DNA of 64,000 bases from Hirudo medicinalis (lineage: Eukaryota; Annelida; Clitellata; Hirudinida; Hirudinidae), in contig MPNW01000026.1 in the NCBI GenBank assembly GCA_011800805.1, positions 73,093 through 137,092 of the forward strand, given 5' to 3'. Below the pieces are notes generated by a model. That model was not told the DNA's origin. It made no database searches and saw only the letters and a list, made by a program, of their open reading frames with translations. Position numbers and translations under genes: made by a program. Every line of letters begins with the position of its first letter. Position 1 is the stretch's first letter. Of this stretch, positions 1 through 11,530 are shown piece by piece.

Positions 1-1
1 A

Positions 2-103
2 TATTTCCATATCTGGTTTTGGCATGAAGTTATTCAAAGGATATTTTTTGCTGTCATGGTTTATGCAATTCGGGTACTTGTGAAGATAGGATTTTTAATA
101 TAA
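2..103 (+). CDS. C-terminal tail of an unidentified membrane protein (partial)
   Basis: The window opens in a frame that stays open for 33 codons to a TAA at 101-103. The peptide is strongly hydrophobic and aromatic near its start (around HIWFWHEVIQRIFF) with a few basic residues at the end, as in the last membrane segment of a multi-pass protein. No family is recognised. The stretch is short enough to be open by chance, so this is a tentative call that depends on sequence to the left of the window. Confidence 0.3.
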   Translation, partial: YFHIWFWHEVIQRIFFAVMVYAIRVLVKIGFLI

Positions 104-677
104 TTAAAAGCACCATTTAAAGACAAACTGGCGAAAGCTCGTGAAAGCTTTGATTCGTGTCAAGAAGGCGTTTATCTATTAGTGGTGCAGGCATTTAAGT
201 TTAAATTATAAAGGTCATGTATACCATGATTTTTGTCTGCTTTACAGTATCGCCAATTGCTCTAATGAAAATTGGTGTTTGAAGATGTACAAAAAGGAAC
301 AAATTTTGTAATCAGCCATTTATTGGGAGCTGCTAAAATTGCTGAGGTTTCTTAAATTGTTCAGCAATGTCTTCGTTTGTGTGTTTATTACTTGCATCAT
401 AATGTTCATTGGGTCCAAAATCACAGTATAAAATAGATATGGCAAGATTAAATTAAATAATAAATTGATCATGATATACATTTTAAATAATATATTAAAT
501 AAATAAAGTAAGTTATTATTTCACACTGTAAAAGATCATTAATCAATCCATCAAAAAGCGAAAAGCATTTCTTTGGCAACACTTTTCATTTGTATTGGAT
601 CTATTATCGTTTTCACGTTTTACAGAAGTTTTGTTTACACAATCAGTGAAGAGTGAATTGTTTATCAAATCAAAATC
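104..677. other. Intergenic stretch upstream of the URB2-like gene
   Basis: AT-rich DNA with no recognisable coding exon or repeat. It probably holds the 3' end of the leftmost gene and the promoter of the URB2-like gene. No TATA box stands out from the general AT richness. Confidence 0.4.
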
Positions 678-3600
678 ATGGACGGAGATTTTAGTAGCGT
701 ATTGAATAATTTAGAATCAGTGAGTGCATTTAGCAGGTTTTCTGGTCAGCGTGAGGCTTGTAATGATTATTATTAGTCATTTATTGCAATCGCTCTTAAA
801 ATAGTATCAGGATAGATACTGCTGATGATTATTTAATATAACTGCTTTATCACAATTTTTAAAGTTGGGGTATTTTTTAAAATAAATTGCCAAAAAGACA
901 CAATGAAATTCAGTGTTGTTGATTTTTTTTTTAAATTCTAGGATCATTTAGATTCAATCGACACAAAATTGAGTGATGCCATAAACCTATATGCCAGAAA
1001 AAGTCAGGTTGAAGAACTGTTCAAAGGCTATCTTCATGCTTTTGACAACAATGAACACAATGTTCTATGGATGCCCAAGACTTTAAAAAGGCAAGCAATC
1101 TCATATTGTTCTACCTATTATTAATTGAAAACAAACTTAATGTATTCATACAAAATTATTGAAAGCAGCTATTCTTTTTCAGTTTTCGCTCATGTTGTAA
1201 AGCTTTGCACTTTGAGACTGTGATAAGAGTTTGGATTATATTGAATGATGAGCTTAAGAAAGCTACATGTTAGTTATAATAATGTATTTTGGATTTTTTA
1301 ATTTTAAATTTAAATTAACTGTTGCAGTCAAGGAAATTGAAACTGTGGATAGAAAAGTATTTCCAGTTCTCAGATTGTTTACTGAATTCCTTAACAGTAT
1401 TTGTCTGTCACAAGTACCTGAAAAAGCTTTGATTCAAATCGTAGCATGTATTGTGGATACTCAAGAAATGACTGTCAGCTTCATAGAATTGTGCTTAAGT
1501 TCAAAGGTATGAACAGGATAGGAAATTACTTTTAAACTGACCACATAATTGAATCATGTTATGCATTTCTGTTTCTAGAATGCAAGCCACATGACACATT
1601 TTCTTCATTTGCTCACAATCATTGGGGAGTTAATCTTCAAGTTCCCAATGCTTTATCAACGGTTTCGGCTTCATTCGGAACCCTGCCACGAGAGCAACAA
1701 ATTGTTCTCTATTTGTTCTATCATCATTGGCTTTTCAGATAAAAAGGCAGCTAAAGTTCATGCATTTATGATTTCTCAGCCTGACAGGATTGCTTTTCTT
1801 GGCTGGGTAATTTTATTCAATTTTTGAGGGTCTTGTTTCTACTGATGACATTAAACATTCTGTTTTAGCTTAATTTGCTTCTATTCAAAGTCAAATGTTC
1901 ATCATTGAATCTTTGGAACAATGAAGCCCTGATTGCACTTTGTGATTTTGTTGTCTTGGACTTGCTTGAATCAGTAATTTTTGTTGTATTAGAATTGGTT
2001 CTTGTAATGACAGCTATATCAGCAACAACTTTTATTTTTCAGATTGATTTTAATCAGAGTGATGAATATACCTCAGTGTTCTGGTCAACATTGTGTTGCT
2101 CATATCATTCAATTTATGAAGCATGTATGAGGACAAACAATCCCTCTTGTCAGAACTATAACTCCACATTCTCTAAGAAGCTTGTCCAAAGCTTATGTCA
2201 TAGGTATTCTGTCAAAGGGATAATTTGTGACACATCTGTTCTAATTCTGAACTAATCCACATTAACATGCTTTTGCAGAGTTACTTATCAAGATATTGCA
2301 AACAGATTTTTCAGCAATTTACCAAATAGCGATGTGACATCTGACCTGCTCAATGAATTGTGTTCACAATTTTTGGGGAAATTATGTGAAATATTTCATT
2401 GTAAAAAGAAAAGGTGAGATAAGTTGATTTAAACTGTGCATCTAGTGGGATTTTGCATTGTGTTTACAGGACAAAGAAAATGAAAAATGGCCTTGCAACA
2501 AACACCATGGTCACAATTTTGGAATCTTTGAATCAAACTTTACCCCAACTTTTGGAAAGTTCAACACAGGAATCAATTAGTGGTGGTTTGCAGTCTCTAC
2601 TTGATGAAAGCATCACTCTGCTGAGCAACAAATCACAAGAGAGTTTCTCATACTCTGATGATCTTTCATACATTTTGAAGGTGAGTGACCGCAACCTTGT
2701 TTGAAAATTCTTAGTTAATGTCAATAATAACGACCTTGTTTTTAGGCTCTTCTAAATTATTTGGTGCCTTTCATGAATCGACTTCAAAAAATGAAATGCA
2801 GTATTGTCTCAGTAATGATTCTCTGTCGAGGCACTCAGGACTTAAATGTGACGACTTGCTGCCTCTTGATTATTGCAAACAGTCTGCATCATATCAAGTG
2901 TACAAATTTGTTGCTCAAATATATTTCTCCTGCCACTTTCTGTTCATGGGTTCTTTCTCTATATGACCATTTCTCCTCTGATGAAGTAGTGAGTCAAATT
3001 CTTTTCATTATTAGGCTGTGTGACCACTTATAGAAAGTGGCTCTTCTGGTTGATATATTTGCATCTTGCATAAAATCATTAGAAATAGACAACAGACAAC
3101 AGACACCTCACATTCTTGAGTTTCATGAAATTTTTGATTTATATTCCAGGATGTTCTTTTATGTAGAAAACTCTGCAGGAGGATATTTGATTCTTTTGTT
3201 TCAGCTGTTTTGAAAAATGTTGTTGAACTTAAAAAAACCAAGGTCTTTTTCAAAAAGGTAGTTGTACAATGTGATTGAGTTTTCAGAACTTAAATGTGGT
3301 TATTGATTATAAATATAATTTATTATGTATTTATTGTTAATTAATTGTTTTAGTAAATAATTGCAGATTTGTAAAGAGTCCCATGATTACTCAAATTGTA
3401 ACTTTGAACATATTTTGATGACCAGTAACCTTATCTGCAGAGTAAGTTAGACATTCCCAAAATGTTTTTTTTTGCTAAAAATGTGTTGATTTCACCTCCT
3501 TCGTTGTAGGCTCTGAACCAACAATATGTTGAATGCTCTCCAGTTTTGAAGAAGATTGCTAAAAAGCTTTTATTGAAAACATATTCTTGCTTTGAGAGTT

Positions 3601-5451
3601 TCCATGAGATGAATAAGGAAGAGTGGTTTTTGGGGGAGGGGAAGAAATGTTTGCCCCTCATAATGGAGACGATGGTTTCTCTTCTTAAGCATTCAAACAT
3701 ATCAGACAGTCAGAGTGGTAAAGAAAATGACTCCACTGAAATGAACGTATTCGAACAAGTTCTTTCATTTAAGAATTACCCACTCACTATTATCAAGATG
3801 ACTGAAGTATGACTTTATTCAAAATATTCTGATTATTATGCTATTATATTATAGCATTCTACAATATATTTCTTAGGATCCAGATATTTTGCTGAACTGT
3901 ATAGATTTTATCAAAGAAATTTGCATTGGACAATTTGATATTAGTCAAAATGAATTTCTTGATGAGGCTTTTGATGTGTGTTGTCAAAAATTGAGGAATC
4001 AAGTTGAACCCAACAACCTTGTTCCTTCCAATCCTCTTGAAATTCATTTGTCAGAATTGGCCAGTCTACTGCTGCTGTGTATGAACAAAAAAAAGCTTTC
4101 CATTGCATTACAAAGAATATTTTCAACTATGGTGAGCTTATTTTCAATGGCAGGGTAGAATGTAGTTTTGTGCTTGTGAATGTTAAATTCACAGTAAAAA
4201 TGATTTTCATACAAAGGATTCCAAGGCTGTTAGTTGGTGTGATGTCCATTGCATAATGAAAGTTTGGCAAAGTTTGTTGGACCAAAAAATTGGTGAAGAA
4301 ATTGAGGAAACTATGATTTATTCATGCCAGCATGTAAGATTCATGATGACAAATATCAGTTTAGCTTAACATTACAACATTAGCCATATTTTTAGATTGT
4401 CATCTCAATTCAAAAGCTCTTCCTCAGAAATCCTCCTGTTTATGCTACAATATCAATGTTAAATACCTTGTCAATACTTATAAACAAAAAGCCAGTAAGA
4501 TCATTTGAAATATTTGGTCTTAACTTCTAACATCAGTGTTAACTTTTGTGATTTTTTTATATTTTCAGAATTTCCTGCTCATTCAAGACTTATCAATCCT
4601 CCTACATTTTGCCCACAGTGTCAACCTTGAGTTGTTCCCAAGCAAATCATTGTCTTCAACATACAAAATGCAACTGGCAGAATTTGTTGCAGTCTTCCAG
4701 TCATATTACAAAGTGCTTGATGCCATCCTAAGTTCTCATCCTGAAAGTGTTAAATGTCTTGTACCAACTCTCACAGCTGCAACAAAAAGTAAATTTGCAA
4801 ATAATTTAAAAATTGTAGATTACGAATTGTAATAGCCATATTACAGATTAAAACATATGTTTAAATAACATGATTAAAATTTTAATGAGTTTGTCTTCTC
4901 AATCAGAACTGCTTCAAGCTTCAATGTGGGGTGGTCAACAAATGACAGGTGTTACTCTTTCACAAGGTGATCTACAAGATCTAGAAAAGTGTGCTCGATC
5001 TGTTGAGAGGTACACAGTAATCAAATTTAAAACTTGCAAATTTCATGCTCCACATTGTGATTGTTTATTTTTGCTAGACTGGCTGCTTCCATGCAAGAGT
5101 ATAAGCTTGACTTCACAAAAGTAGCACACCTCCTTGTTGCTGAATTTGCTGATTGTTCTCAGAAAGTGACACTTTATTCAGTTATAAAGGCAAGTTACAT
5201 GTCATCATATAGTTACAAACGGTTTTTGTCAATATAATTTAATAACATTTAACTTGAAATAATTTTGCATGAGTGAATTAAATGTAAGATCTTTGTTGTA
5301 GATGCCATTGTTGCAGGCAGTTTACTTGTGGTTGGACATGTGTGATGAGCACACAACTGCTCAACTCCAAATCACTCTCTCAGCAGGAGCAAAAGAAATA
5401 TATAGAGACATTTACAACGAATTTAGTAAATACCACAAGTACAGGGGATAA
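678..5451 (+). CDS. URB2: URB2/Npa2-like nucleolar ribosome-biogenesis protein
   Basis: A many-exon gene. The first exon is 678-719 (MDGDFSSVLNNLES), followed by 942-1090, 1183-1268, 1328-1506, 1579-1806 and about ten more; phases agree at the junctions I checked. The protein is helical and repeat-like throughout with few motifs. Identification rests on the last exons (about 4536-5451): an acidic-aromatic region around LSQGDLQDLEKCARSVERLA, then a segment around FTKVAHLLVAEFADCSQKVT, and the terminal EIYRDIYNEFSKYHKYRG. That layout matches the conserved Urb2/Npa2 C-terminal domain, whose proteins act in 60S pre-rRNA processing in the nucleolus. The N-terminal two-thirds is not recognisable by eye and the protein looks shorter than the human homologue, so divergence or missed exons are possible. 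The second intron appears to use a GC donor (1091). Confidence 0.7.
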
Positions 5452-6259
5452 TAATTTACAAGAAACATTTATAAAATAAATTAACTGGTATTAGCACTTT
5501 TTCATGATTGTCGTAAGTTACATTCTGGTCGAAATAACGAAGATATTTTATAAAAACAAGCCAGCAGTGAATCTGAGTGTATTGATAATTGAATCTCAAC
5601 TTTTTAACTTCTGAAATCTTAGCTAGTCATGGTCAAGTCTATTAAGTCCGGCAGATATTATTTGAGTATATGTTTGGTGGGTAATAGTATTAGATTAGGT
5701 AGATAAGATACTAGATATAAAAATCGTCTGCGTGCAGGAGATCTATATTCAAATTTTTCAAGAGCATGAAAATCAATTCAAATATTAATTTTTTAGCTTT
5801 ATAATATTCATAATTTTATGATTATGTATGAATTTGTATCTTCGGAAAACTTACACATCGAAACATGTTTGATTAACACTCTTATTTTATTTGTTCACTC
5901 ATCATTAGTCATACATATAACAATCAAACTTCATAATTAATTCAAGCGACTATGTGAGCCATTATGTAGGTAATGAGATCGAAACAAGTATGCAATATTT
6001 ATTTTACGAAAAAAACTGCAAATTTTAAAAAGTAAATCCCACTTTAACTATTAAGTGTGAAGTATATACAAGTGTGCAAATGCGAAAATTAATAACATAA
6101 ATAAATTGTAAACATAAATTTACAACACGTGAGATGAATTTTTAAGATTTAGTTTGCTCTCGTGAAATTTTATATTTGTGTTTAAAAATCTGGCAATTAG
6201 TTAATTATTTTAATTATGTATGTGTCACGACATTCCAGTGAACTGGAGAAGACACTACT
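5452..6259. other. Intergenic, 3' flank of the URB2-like gene
   Basis: Very AT-rich sequence with no coding exon or clear repeat. Presumably it contains the URB2 3' UTR, then spacer up to the R2-like remnant. Confidence 0.4.
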
Positions 6260-7085
6260 AAAAAGAGTCTCCTATTTTTTAACGTGATGATAGATATGAT
6301 AATGGCAGGAGTGGACCTTTCCACCAAAGACTGGCGATATTCATTCATCAGTCAAGTTAAATTCCTGGCTTTTACAGATGATTTGATCCTTTTTGAATAT
6401 TTGAATGAAGAAGCTTCTGGAACAAGTTGAAGGGTCTTTGGTGAAAAAGAGGTATACTGGTATACTCAAAAATGCTCGTCCCTGAAGGTGAAAGAGCAGA
6501 AGAAGAATATCCTGGATTGTTAACCCGGATAATTACTTCGAAGTAAATCAACATCTAGTTATGGCAACGAGCATCCTTGACGCATACAAGTACCTCGGAG
6601 CGACATTGGCCCTCAATCGGAATATGCGTCTATACGAGAAAAATTCGGAATAGGAAGCATTCAATATCCAAGGCGTCATTTAAGCCAATTAAACAAATCT
6701 ACAATTTCAGGATCTCTAAGTATCATCCAAAAATAAACACTTGTTATGATGTCGGATGTGGTGCCATCGAGTACCTGGATCATATATTCAAGGTTTGCCC
6801 ATGTTTAGGCATATCAAGGAGAGAATGGCATAACCCTGATGGCCAATTGGAAAAGAAGATGATGAAGGCTACACCATCAAAGTTGAGCCAAGAATAAGTA
6901 CTTATGCAAGTACTCAGAACTCCAGATCTAGAAACTTGGGAGAAGCATTCAATAGTCTATGATGTCACCATCAACTCTGATAGAGCCCCGCTAGACGAAC
7001 GTTCAAAGTGCAAAAAATGACATTGAAAACATTCATATCTGGATGGCCAGTAACAATCTGGGCGAATTTTCTCCTCTGAAGGTTT
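6260..7085 (+). mobile_element. R2-like non-LTR retrotransposon remnant (RT end plus restriction-like endonuclease)
   Basis: Translated pieces in shifting frames follow the order of an R2-clade protein. First comes a reverse-transcriptase stretch with the catalytic box (VKFLAFTDDLILF, about 6350-6400). Next is a YLGATL-like motif near 6590. A Cys/His knuckle follows: CYDVGC, then EYLDHIFKVCP and RREWHN (about 6735-6835). Last is a PD...D-V-T-I segment (TPDLETWEK, then IVYDVTINSD, about 6915-6985) typical of the restriction-like endonuclease. Stops and frame changes show it is dead and 5'-truncated. R2 elements normally sit in 28S rDNA; no rDNA is visible here, so this is either an off-target copy or a related RLE family such as NeSL or Hero. 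Confidence 0.65.
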
Positions 7086-7680
7086 ATGTGATTGCATTTG
7101 CATGTAAATTGTATTCTTTTACATATCACAAATAGAGGGGATAAAATTTATAGGAAATATTAAAGTAACTGGTACATCAGTTATTTATAATATCAGTTAT
7201 GATGGATAGGGCAAATATCAGGATATTCTCATGATCTCTGAAGGTTACATTGCAGAAGTAATGATGGATCTCTGACAAAGGCAAGCTAGCAGTGAATAAG
7301 AATGTATGTTAAGAAGTCATGTCAGGTTCATTTCTATGAGTTCCAGCAAATGTCCATTACAAAAGATTACTATGATAACAACATTAGTTACACAAACTCA
7401 ACATTTTCACAAAGATATCCAACATCCATTTTCTTCATATTTTGAGCTGAGTCATACATTTACATAATTTGTCATCACATGGCCGAAGCATTACATCATC
7501 TACGAGTTAATAACATGGTTTTACAGAAAAAAGAATTGTTTTTGTAAAGTGATGAATATGACACGATTGCTAAATTTGCAAACTCATAGAAACAAACATA
7601 AGCACAGTCCATAATAGCTCATGATTGGAGACTAAGATAGATCGAGAATTGTTGACAGATGTTGGGGAATGACAGCTGAT
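7086..7680. other. Intergenic, 3' side of MOSPD
   Basis: No coding exon recognised. It should hold the 3' UTR of the MOSPD gene, which reads leftward, and the tail of the R2-like remnant. Confidence 0.4.
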
Positions 7681-9038
7681 TCATGAAATTCGCAGTAGCT
7701 TGGTTGTTAGGAGACCTGAAGAATTGAATTAAACAATTAAAATATAAATAACTAAAATAAATTGGCTAAACCAAGAATTTGAAACACATCATTAGGGTAT
7801 CACAACTACATGTTCACAAGGGAAATCCTAAATTACTTATATAATGTTTAAAATAGCCACTCACCCAGAATATAAATGGCTATGTATTTCTGGTTTTGAG
7901 TTACTCTCAGGTACCATGGAACCATAGATTCTTCATTTTCAAAAGGAAGCAAAGATACGAAAAGACATAGGAGAGCAACAATCGAGATGTGCCAATTGTG
8001 ATTAGTATGCAATTCTACAAATCAAAATCACAATAGGTTGTTTATATATAAAATAACAAAACTTTAAAACAAAATATAAACTAAAATTCCTGTATGTGGA
8101 ATTTTTAAGCTAACTTACCTGCCTGCCTATGTGAAGAAATAATGGATTCGGGTACATGCAGCTGTTGGACGACTGGCTGGGTTGAATGAAGTGGGAGAGA
8201 TTTAAAATCATCATCAGCACCAGAAGATGGTGCTTTGTCAGATGTTGGTCTTAAAATGGATGCTACATCTTTTCTGCCTACAAAAATGGTTTCATGCTGA
8301 TTTTAAAATTTAAATAGAGAACAGAAAGGAGCTACCATAAACTGCACTATTCCCCAATTCTGAAACCTGAATACGAAATTTGTCCTGGATGTTTTCATGG
8401 TTTTTGCACACATCCCTGTGCCTGAAGGTTCTTTGAAAGCAATTGAAACTTAACAGTGTGATCAATATGAATGTGAAGTTAAATAGGCATTCAATTAATG
8501 CGCATTCAGGGCAATTAATTATTAAAAGTCAAATAATAACACTTTTAATGCAAAGTAACACTACAATAATATCATAAGTTACTACAAACTGTTGATGACC
8601 TAGCTTATATAGGAAATATCAACATCAAATACATTTTTGAGATTATTTAATAACTTTTCAGTAGCATTATAGATTTATGAAAACATTTTCTATGAAACAC
8701 TAACATGTCAATGGAGCAGCGAGGTTTTAAAACTCCTTCTGAATCAATGACTTTGTATTTATCCCTGGCATTGCTTAGTACTAACAAAAATAAAATTGAT
8801 TTCAGCTTATTAAATATATTGAACTGAAAATAAACACTCAGATAATAGCAAATTAATATAACGTGATAAAAACAATAATAAAAATACCTTTGAACTTTAA
8901 TGAGAAGTCATAGGGATTATATAAGGTCAAAGTTTGTTGATGTGAGGATGTGTCGTCAGAAAAAAATGATAGGGAAGTTGGAAAAATAATGACAGGCAAT
9001 TTTCCTTCCAAAAACGACTTAGTTCTGCTCCGATCCAT
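7681..9038 (-). CDS. MOSPD1: MSP-domain membrane protein, MOSPD1/MOSPD3 type
   Basis: Six exons on the minus strand, all in phase. The first holds MDRSRTKSFLEGKLPV, then the MSP strand motif with SDDTSSHQQTLTLYNPYDF (8886-9038). The second (about 8700-8780) has NKYKVIDSEGVLKPRCSIDM, the third (about 8340-8415) HRDV and DKFRIQVSE. The fourth is a polar linker, the fifth (about 7865-8020) a hydrophobic segment around ISIVALLCLFVSLLPF followed by QKYIAIYILG, and the sixth ends LLTTKLLRIS with the stop at 7681-7683. MSP domains of this family bind FFAT-like motifs at the ER surface, and MOSPD1/3 are ER contact-site tethers anchored by two C-terminal membrane segments; both segments are present. 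I chose the start at 9038 over an in-frame ATG at 9098 because known homologues have only about ten residues before the EGxLPV motif. Confidence 0.85.
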
Positions 9039-9954
9039 TATCTTTGTTACATAAAATATAGTTTGACCAAATTTTAAATTGAAGTACGAAACACCCAAGA
9101 GTTGACAAAGATTTACAAATTATATGGTGAATTATTTCAGATCACAAATTCACAAAAATAAAAATGTCTAGTTCCAAATACATTAAGTGACTTCAAACAC
9201 GTAGGTTTATATTTGCTAAATATCGATTAAATTCACCAATATTCAAATTTACAGCATCTCTCAAATCACCTGTTCCAAACAATAGATTGAAATAGCTAAA
9301 CAAAACAATCCTTACAATCAACAAAATAAATAATGAATCTAACAAAGACGTAATAGTGAAACAATAATTTACAATTTTATAAAAATATAGCATAATTTTT
9401 AAGATTAAGATTAAAAACTTTTAATAATAAAAATCCATGCAAGATTTAAGCGTTTTTGGCAGCAAGCTAATAAAGTTTCCAGCTTAATTACGTTAAATTA
9501 AAATGCATTAATGCCGCTTAATGTATTTGCATTATTTGGGCATTATATCCTAGTGGTCAAGGCTTTTGCTCTGGCACGGCTCCGTTTTTAGTAAATTTAT
9601 TGCACAACGTGAATTTTCCAGGACATAAAAACATTGTAGCGGAACAATATAAATTTAACATCAGCCACATAAAAACGCATCGGGGCAGTTTTTCTCGATG
9701 GAATTCTAAATTTCATCAATGACTGGTCACTAATGAGATGCAGTGGATTAATTCTTAGGGCGAAAGAGATAACAATCATAAAGTTGGCTGACGATGGCCT
9801 TGACCATGAATGAACTTTTGACCGTTCATCCTTTAGTGATCTTCGTCCGTTAATGAGGAAGAAAAGAAACATGGGCTAATTTTGTACGATTTTATTTTAT
9901 TTTAAAATTCGAATTGGTTATTCAAACACTACCTAATACTACTCCACCACCAAA
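9039..9954. other. Intergenic, 5' side of MOSPD
   Basis: AT-rich, with a somewhat more GC-balanced patch at 9560-9880 that is open on the minus strand but resembles no known family. I cannot support a gene here. The patch may be repeat-derived. Confidence 0.4.
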
Positions 9955-10690
9955 CCGCACAGCGCCTCTACCTGGATAAACACGGTGCTGCATTTGTTGT
10001 CTGTTAACAATTTCGTCGAATGTTCTCAGTTGAACTCAAAGTCCTCAGAAGAGGCTTCAAATTAAAGGGTTGAGAAATACGCAAATTGCTTGATCGTCAC
10101 AAACTTCAAAGGCCAATTCCAAAGTTACTGTTGAAAATTATGGAAGTAAACGGAAACAACAGTTAATAGTTTGATAAACAACTGAATATTACTGTCAACT
10201 TTAAGCATTTAAGGAACTTGACTATAGTCCTTCTAAAACAAAGTTTCTATCGACAACTTCACCACGACAAGCTACTCGCTGCAACTTCTCACCAACTTCC
10301 GAGTGCCCCAGAACCACATAACATAGTTTTAGAAACTAACATTAACAAAACTATTTCAACAGTTACCTTTCATTTTAGGATAATGAAAAACAAAAGTCAA
10401 TGTAAAACTGTCAAAGCAGTACCAAGCCTTTTGGTTTTTAAAGCGAGGCAACGGTGTCGACTTTGTATCTAAAACACACTCGCCAGACTTGCCAGAGGAT
10501 TTTTTTCTGTCCGCCTTTCTTCTACTTCTAGTGAAAGAATGTTCTCTGCCTCAAGCAACATTGTCTCTATTTCAAGAATGAACCTCAATCCAGAAACTGC
10601 TTCTACTCTTACCTATGTATAGCAAAACTGGTCCAAAGTAAAGGTTCACAACTGGGACTATGTTTCTGAAGATGACAGGGAGGAGTGATT
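9955..10690 (+). mobile_element. hAT transposase remnant (C-terminal dimerisation domain)
   Basis: From about 10500 the plus strand reads the conserved hAT C-terminal motif: SSTSSERMFSASSNIVSISR, then NPETASTLTYV, a stop, then QNWSKVKVHNWDYVSEDD. This is the dimerisation region of Ac-like hAT transposases. The sequence to its left (9955-10480) carries only broken frames and is included tentatively as the same element. No terminal inverted repeats or target duplication were identified. It differs in sequence from the hAT copy at 11531-13660. Confidence 0.7.
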
Positions 10691-11415
10691 GATGAAGGTG
10701 AAGAGATTGATGTGATTAATATTGTTGATTTTTAACACATCTTCTGATGTTCAAATGAAGGAATAAATTTTTGTGCATGTTCAAATGATGACATCAATTT
10801 ATTTAGTCTTAGACATTACCGCTCATGCACGTAACGCCTGGGGATGGGAATAGTTCGATGCATTATTTTATAGGGGAGGAGTGTTATTTCCGAAAAATTT
10901 CCGAATATCCTCGAACTTTCGGTTCGGTTTGCCAACTGTGGCACCTTTGACGAAAAATATTGATGGGGTAGCAGCTCGCAAGAGTTTCTACAACTACATT
11001 CGGATATCAAAAGATTCAGTAAAAGTGAAGGAATCTTCACATAGCAATGAATCAAGAATAGAATGTGTTCTGTATATTTGTATACATACTTTCACCATTG
11101 ATTACACTTGGTCTACAATTTTTGAAAAGTTGTCTGCTTCAAAGATAAAATTTATTATTTCTTGAGTGTTTTGATGTGCTGCATTTAAATATGACATTCG
11201 AAACATTTAATTGGCTAATGCTTTTTAAGATATTCATTGTTTTAAAATTTACTTTTTTATGTTCAAAATTTTATTATAGTTTAAATTATAAACCTCGGCA
11301 TTTTCATGTGTTTTAGGTTGTTAAAGGTGATAATAAATCAACAAAAGGGTTGTGTGAATAAAATTATTATGAAACAAAAAACAAAGAATTATTATGAACT
11401 TCATGAACTTTAGTC
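10691..11415. other. Intergenic spacer between transposon remnants
   Basis: No gene recognised. Open plus-strand frames at 10881-11165 resemble nothing and are probably chance. The sequence contains no clear repeat structure. Confidence 0.35.
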
Positions 11416-11496
11416 CTATTCAGTATCAACTCGATGCTTTTTGGCTTGTCTTTTGTATTAATAAAATGGAGTATCTCTAGCCAGACTCCAGCAATA
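11416..11496 (-). pseudogene. 3' fragment of a repeat-family gene, separated from its 5' part by insertions
   Basis: On the minus strand this reads YCWSLARDTPFY, an in-frame stop, then YKRQAKKHRVDTE and a stop at 11416-11418. I recognise this as the C-terminus of an uncharacterised, repetitive invertebrate protein family whose earlier part lies 4 kb away at 15600-16612. The two halves are in the correct order and orientation and were separated by a retrotransposon insertion. Confidence 0.65.
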
Positions 11497-11530
11497 GCAT
11501 TGATAACGATAACGATACAGGGTTTGGTTA
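11497..11530 (-). mobile_element. 3' tip of the split CR1/L2-like retrotransposon, ending in a short tandem repeat
   Basis: On the minus strand this reads ACCAAACCCTG followed by CGTTATCGTTATC. It aligns with the end of the second copy at 42700-42740 (ATCAAACTCTG then CGTTCGTTCGTT). CR1/L2-type elements characteristically end in short tandem repeats instead of poly(A). The rest of this copy lies beyond the hAT insertion, at 13665-15608. Confidence 0.65.

Noticed and set aside
9597..9872. Minus-strand 91-residue ORF
   Set aside because: No recognised family, no splice context and no codon pattern; possibly repeat-derived.
10881..11165. Plus-strand 94-residue ORF
   Set aside because: No recognisable motif and it overlaps an equally long ORF on the other strand.
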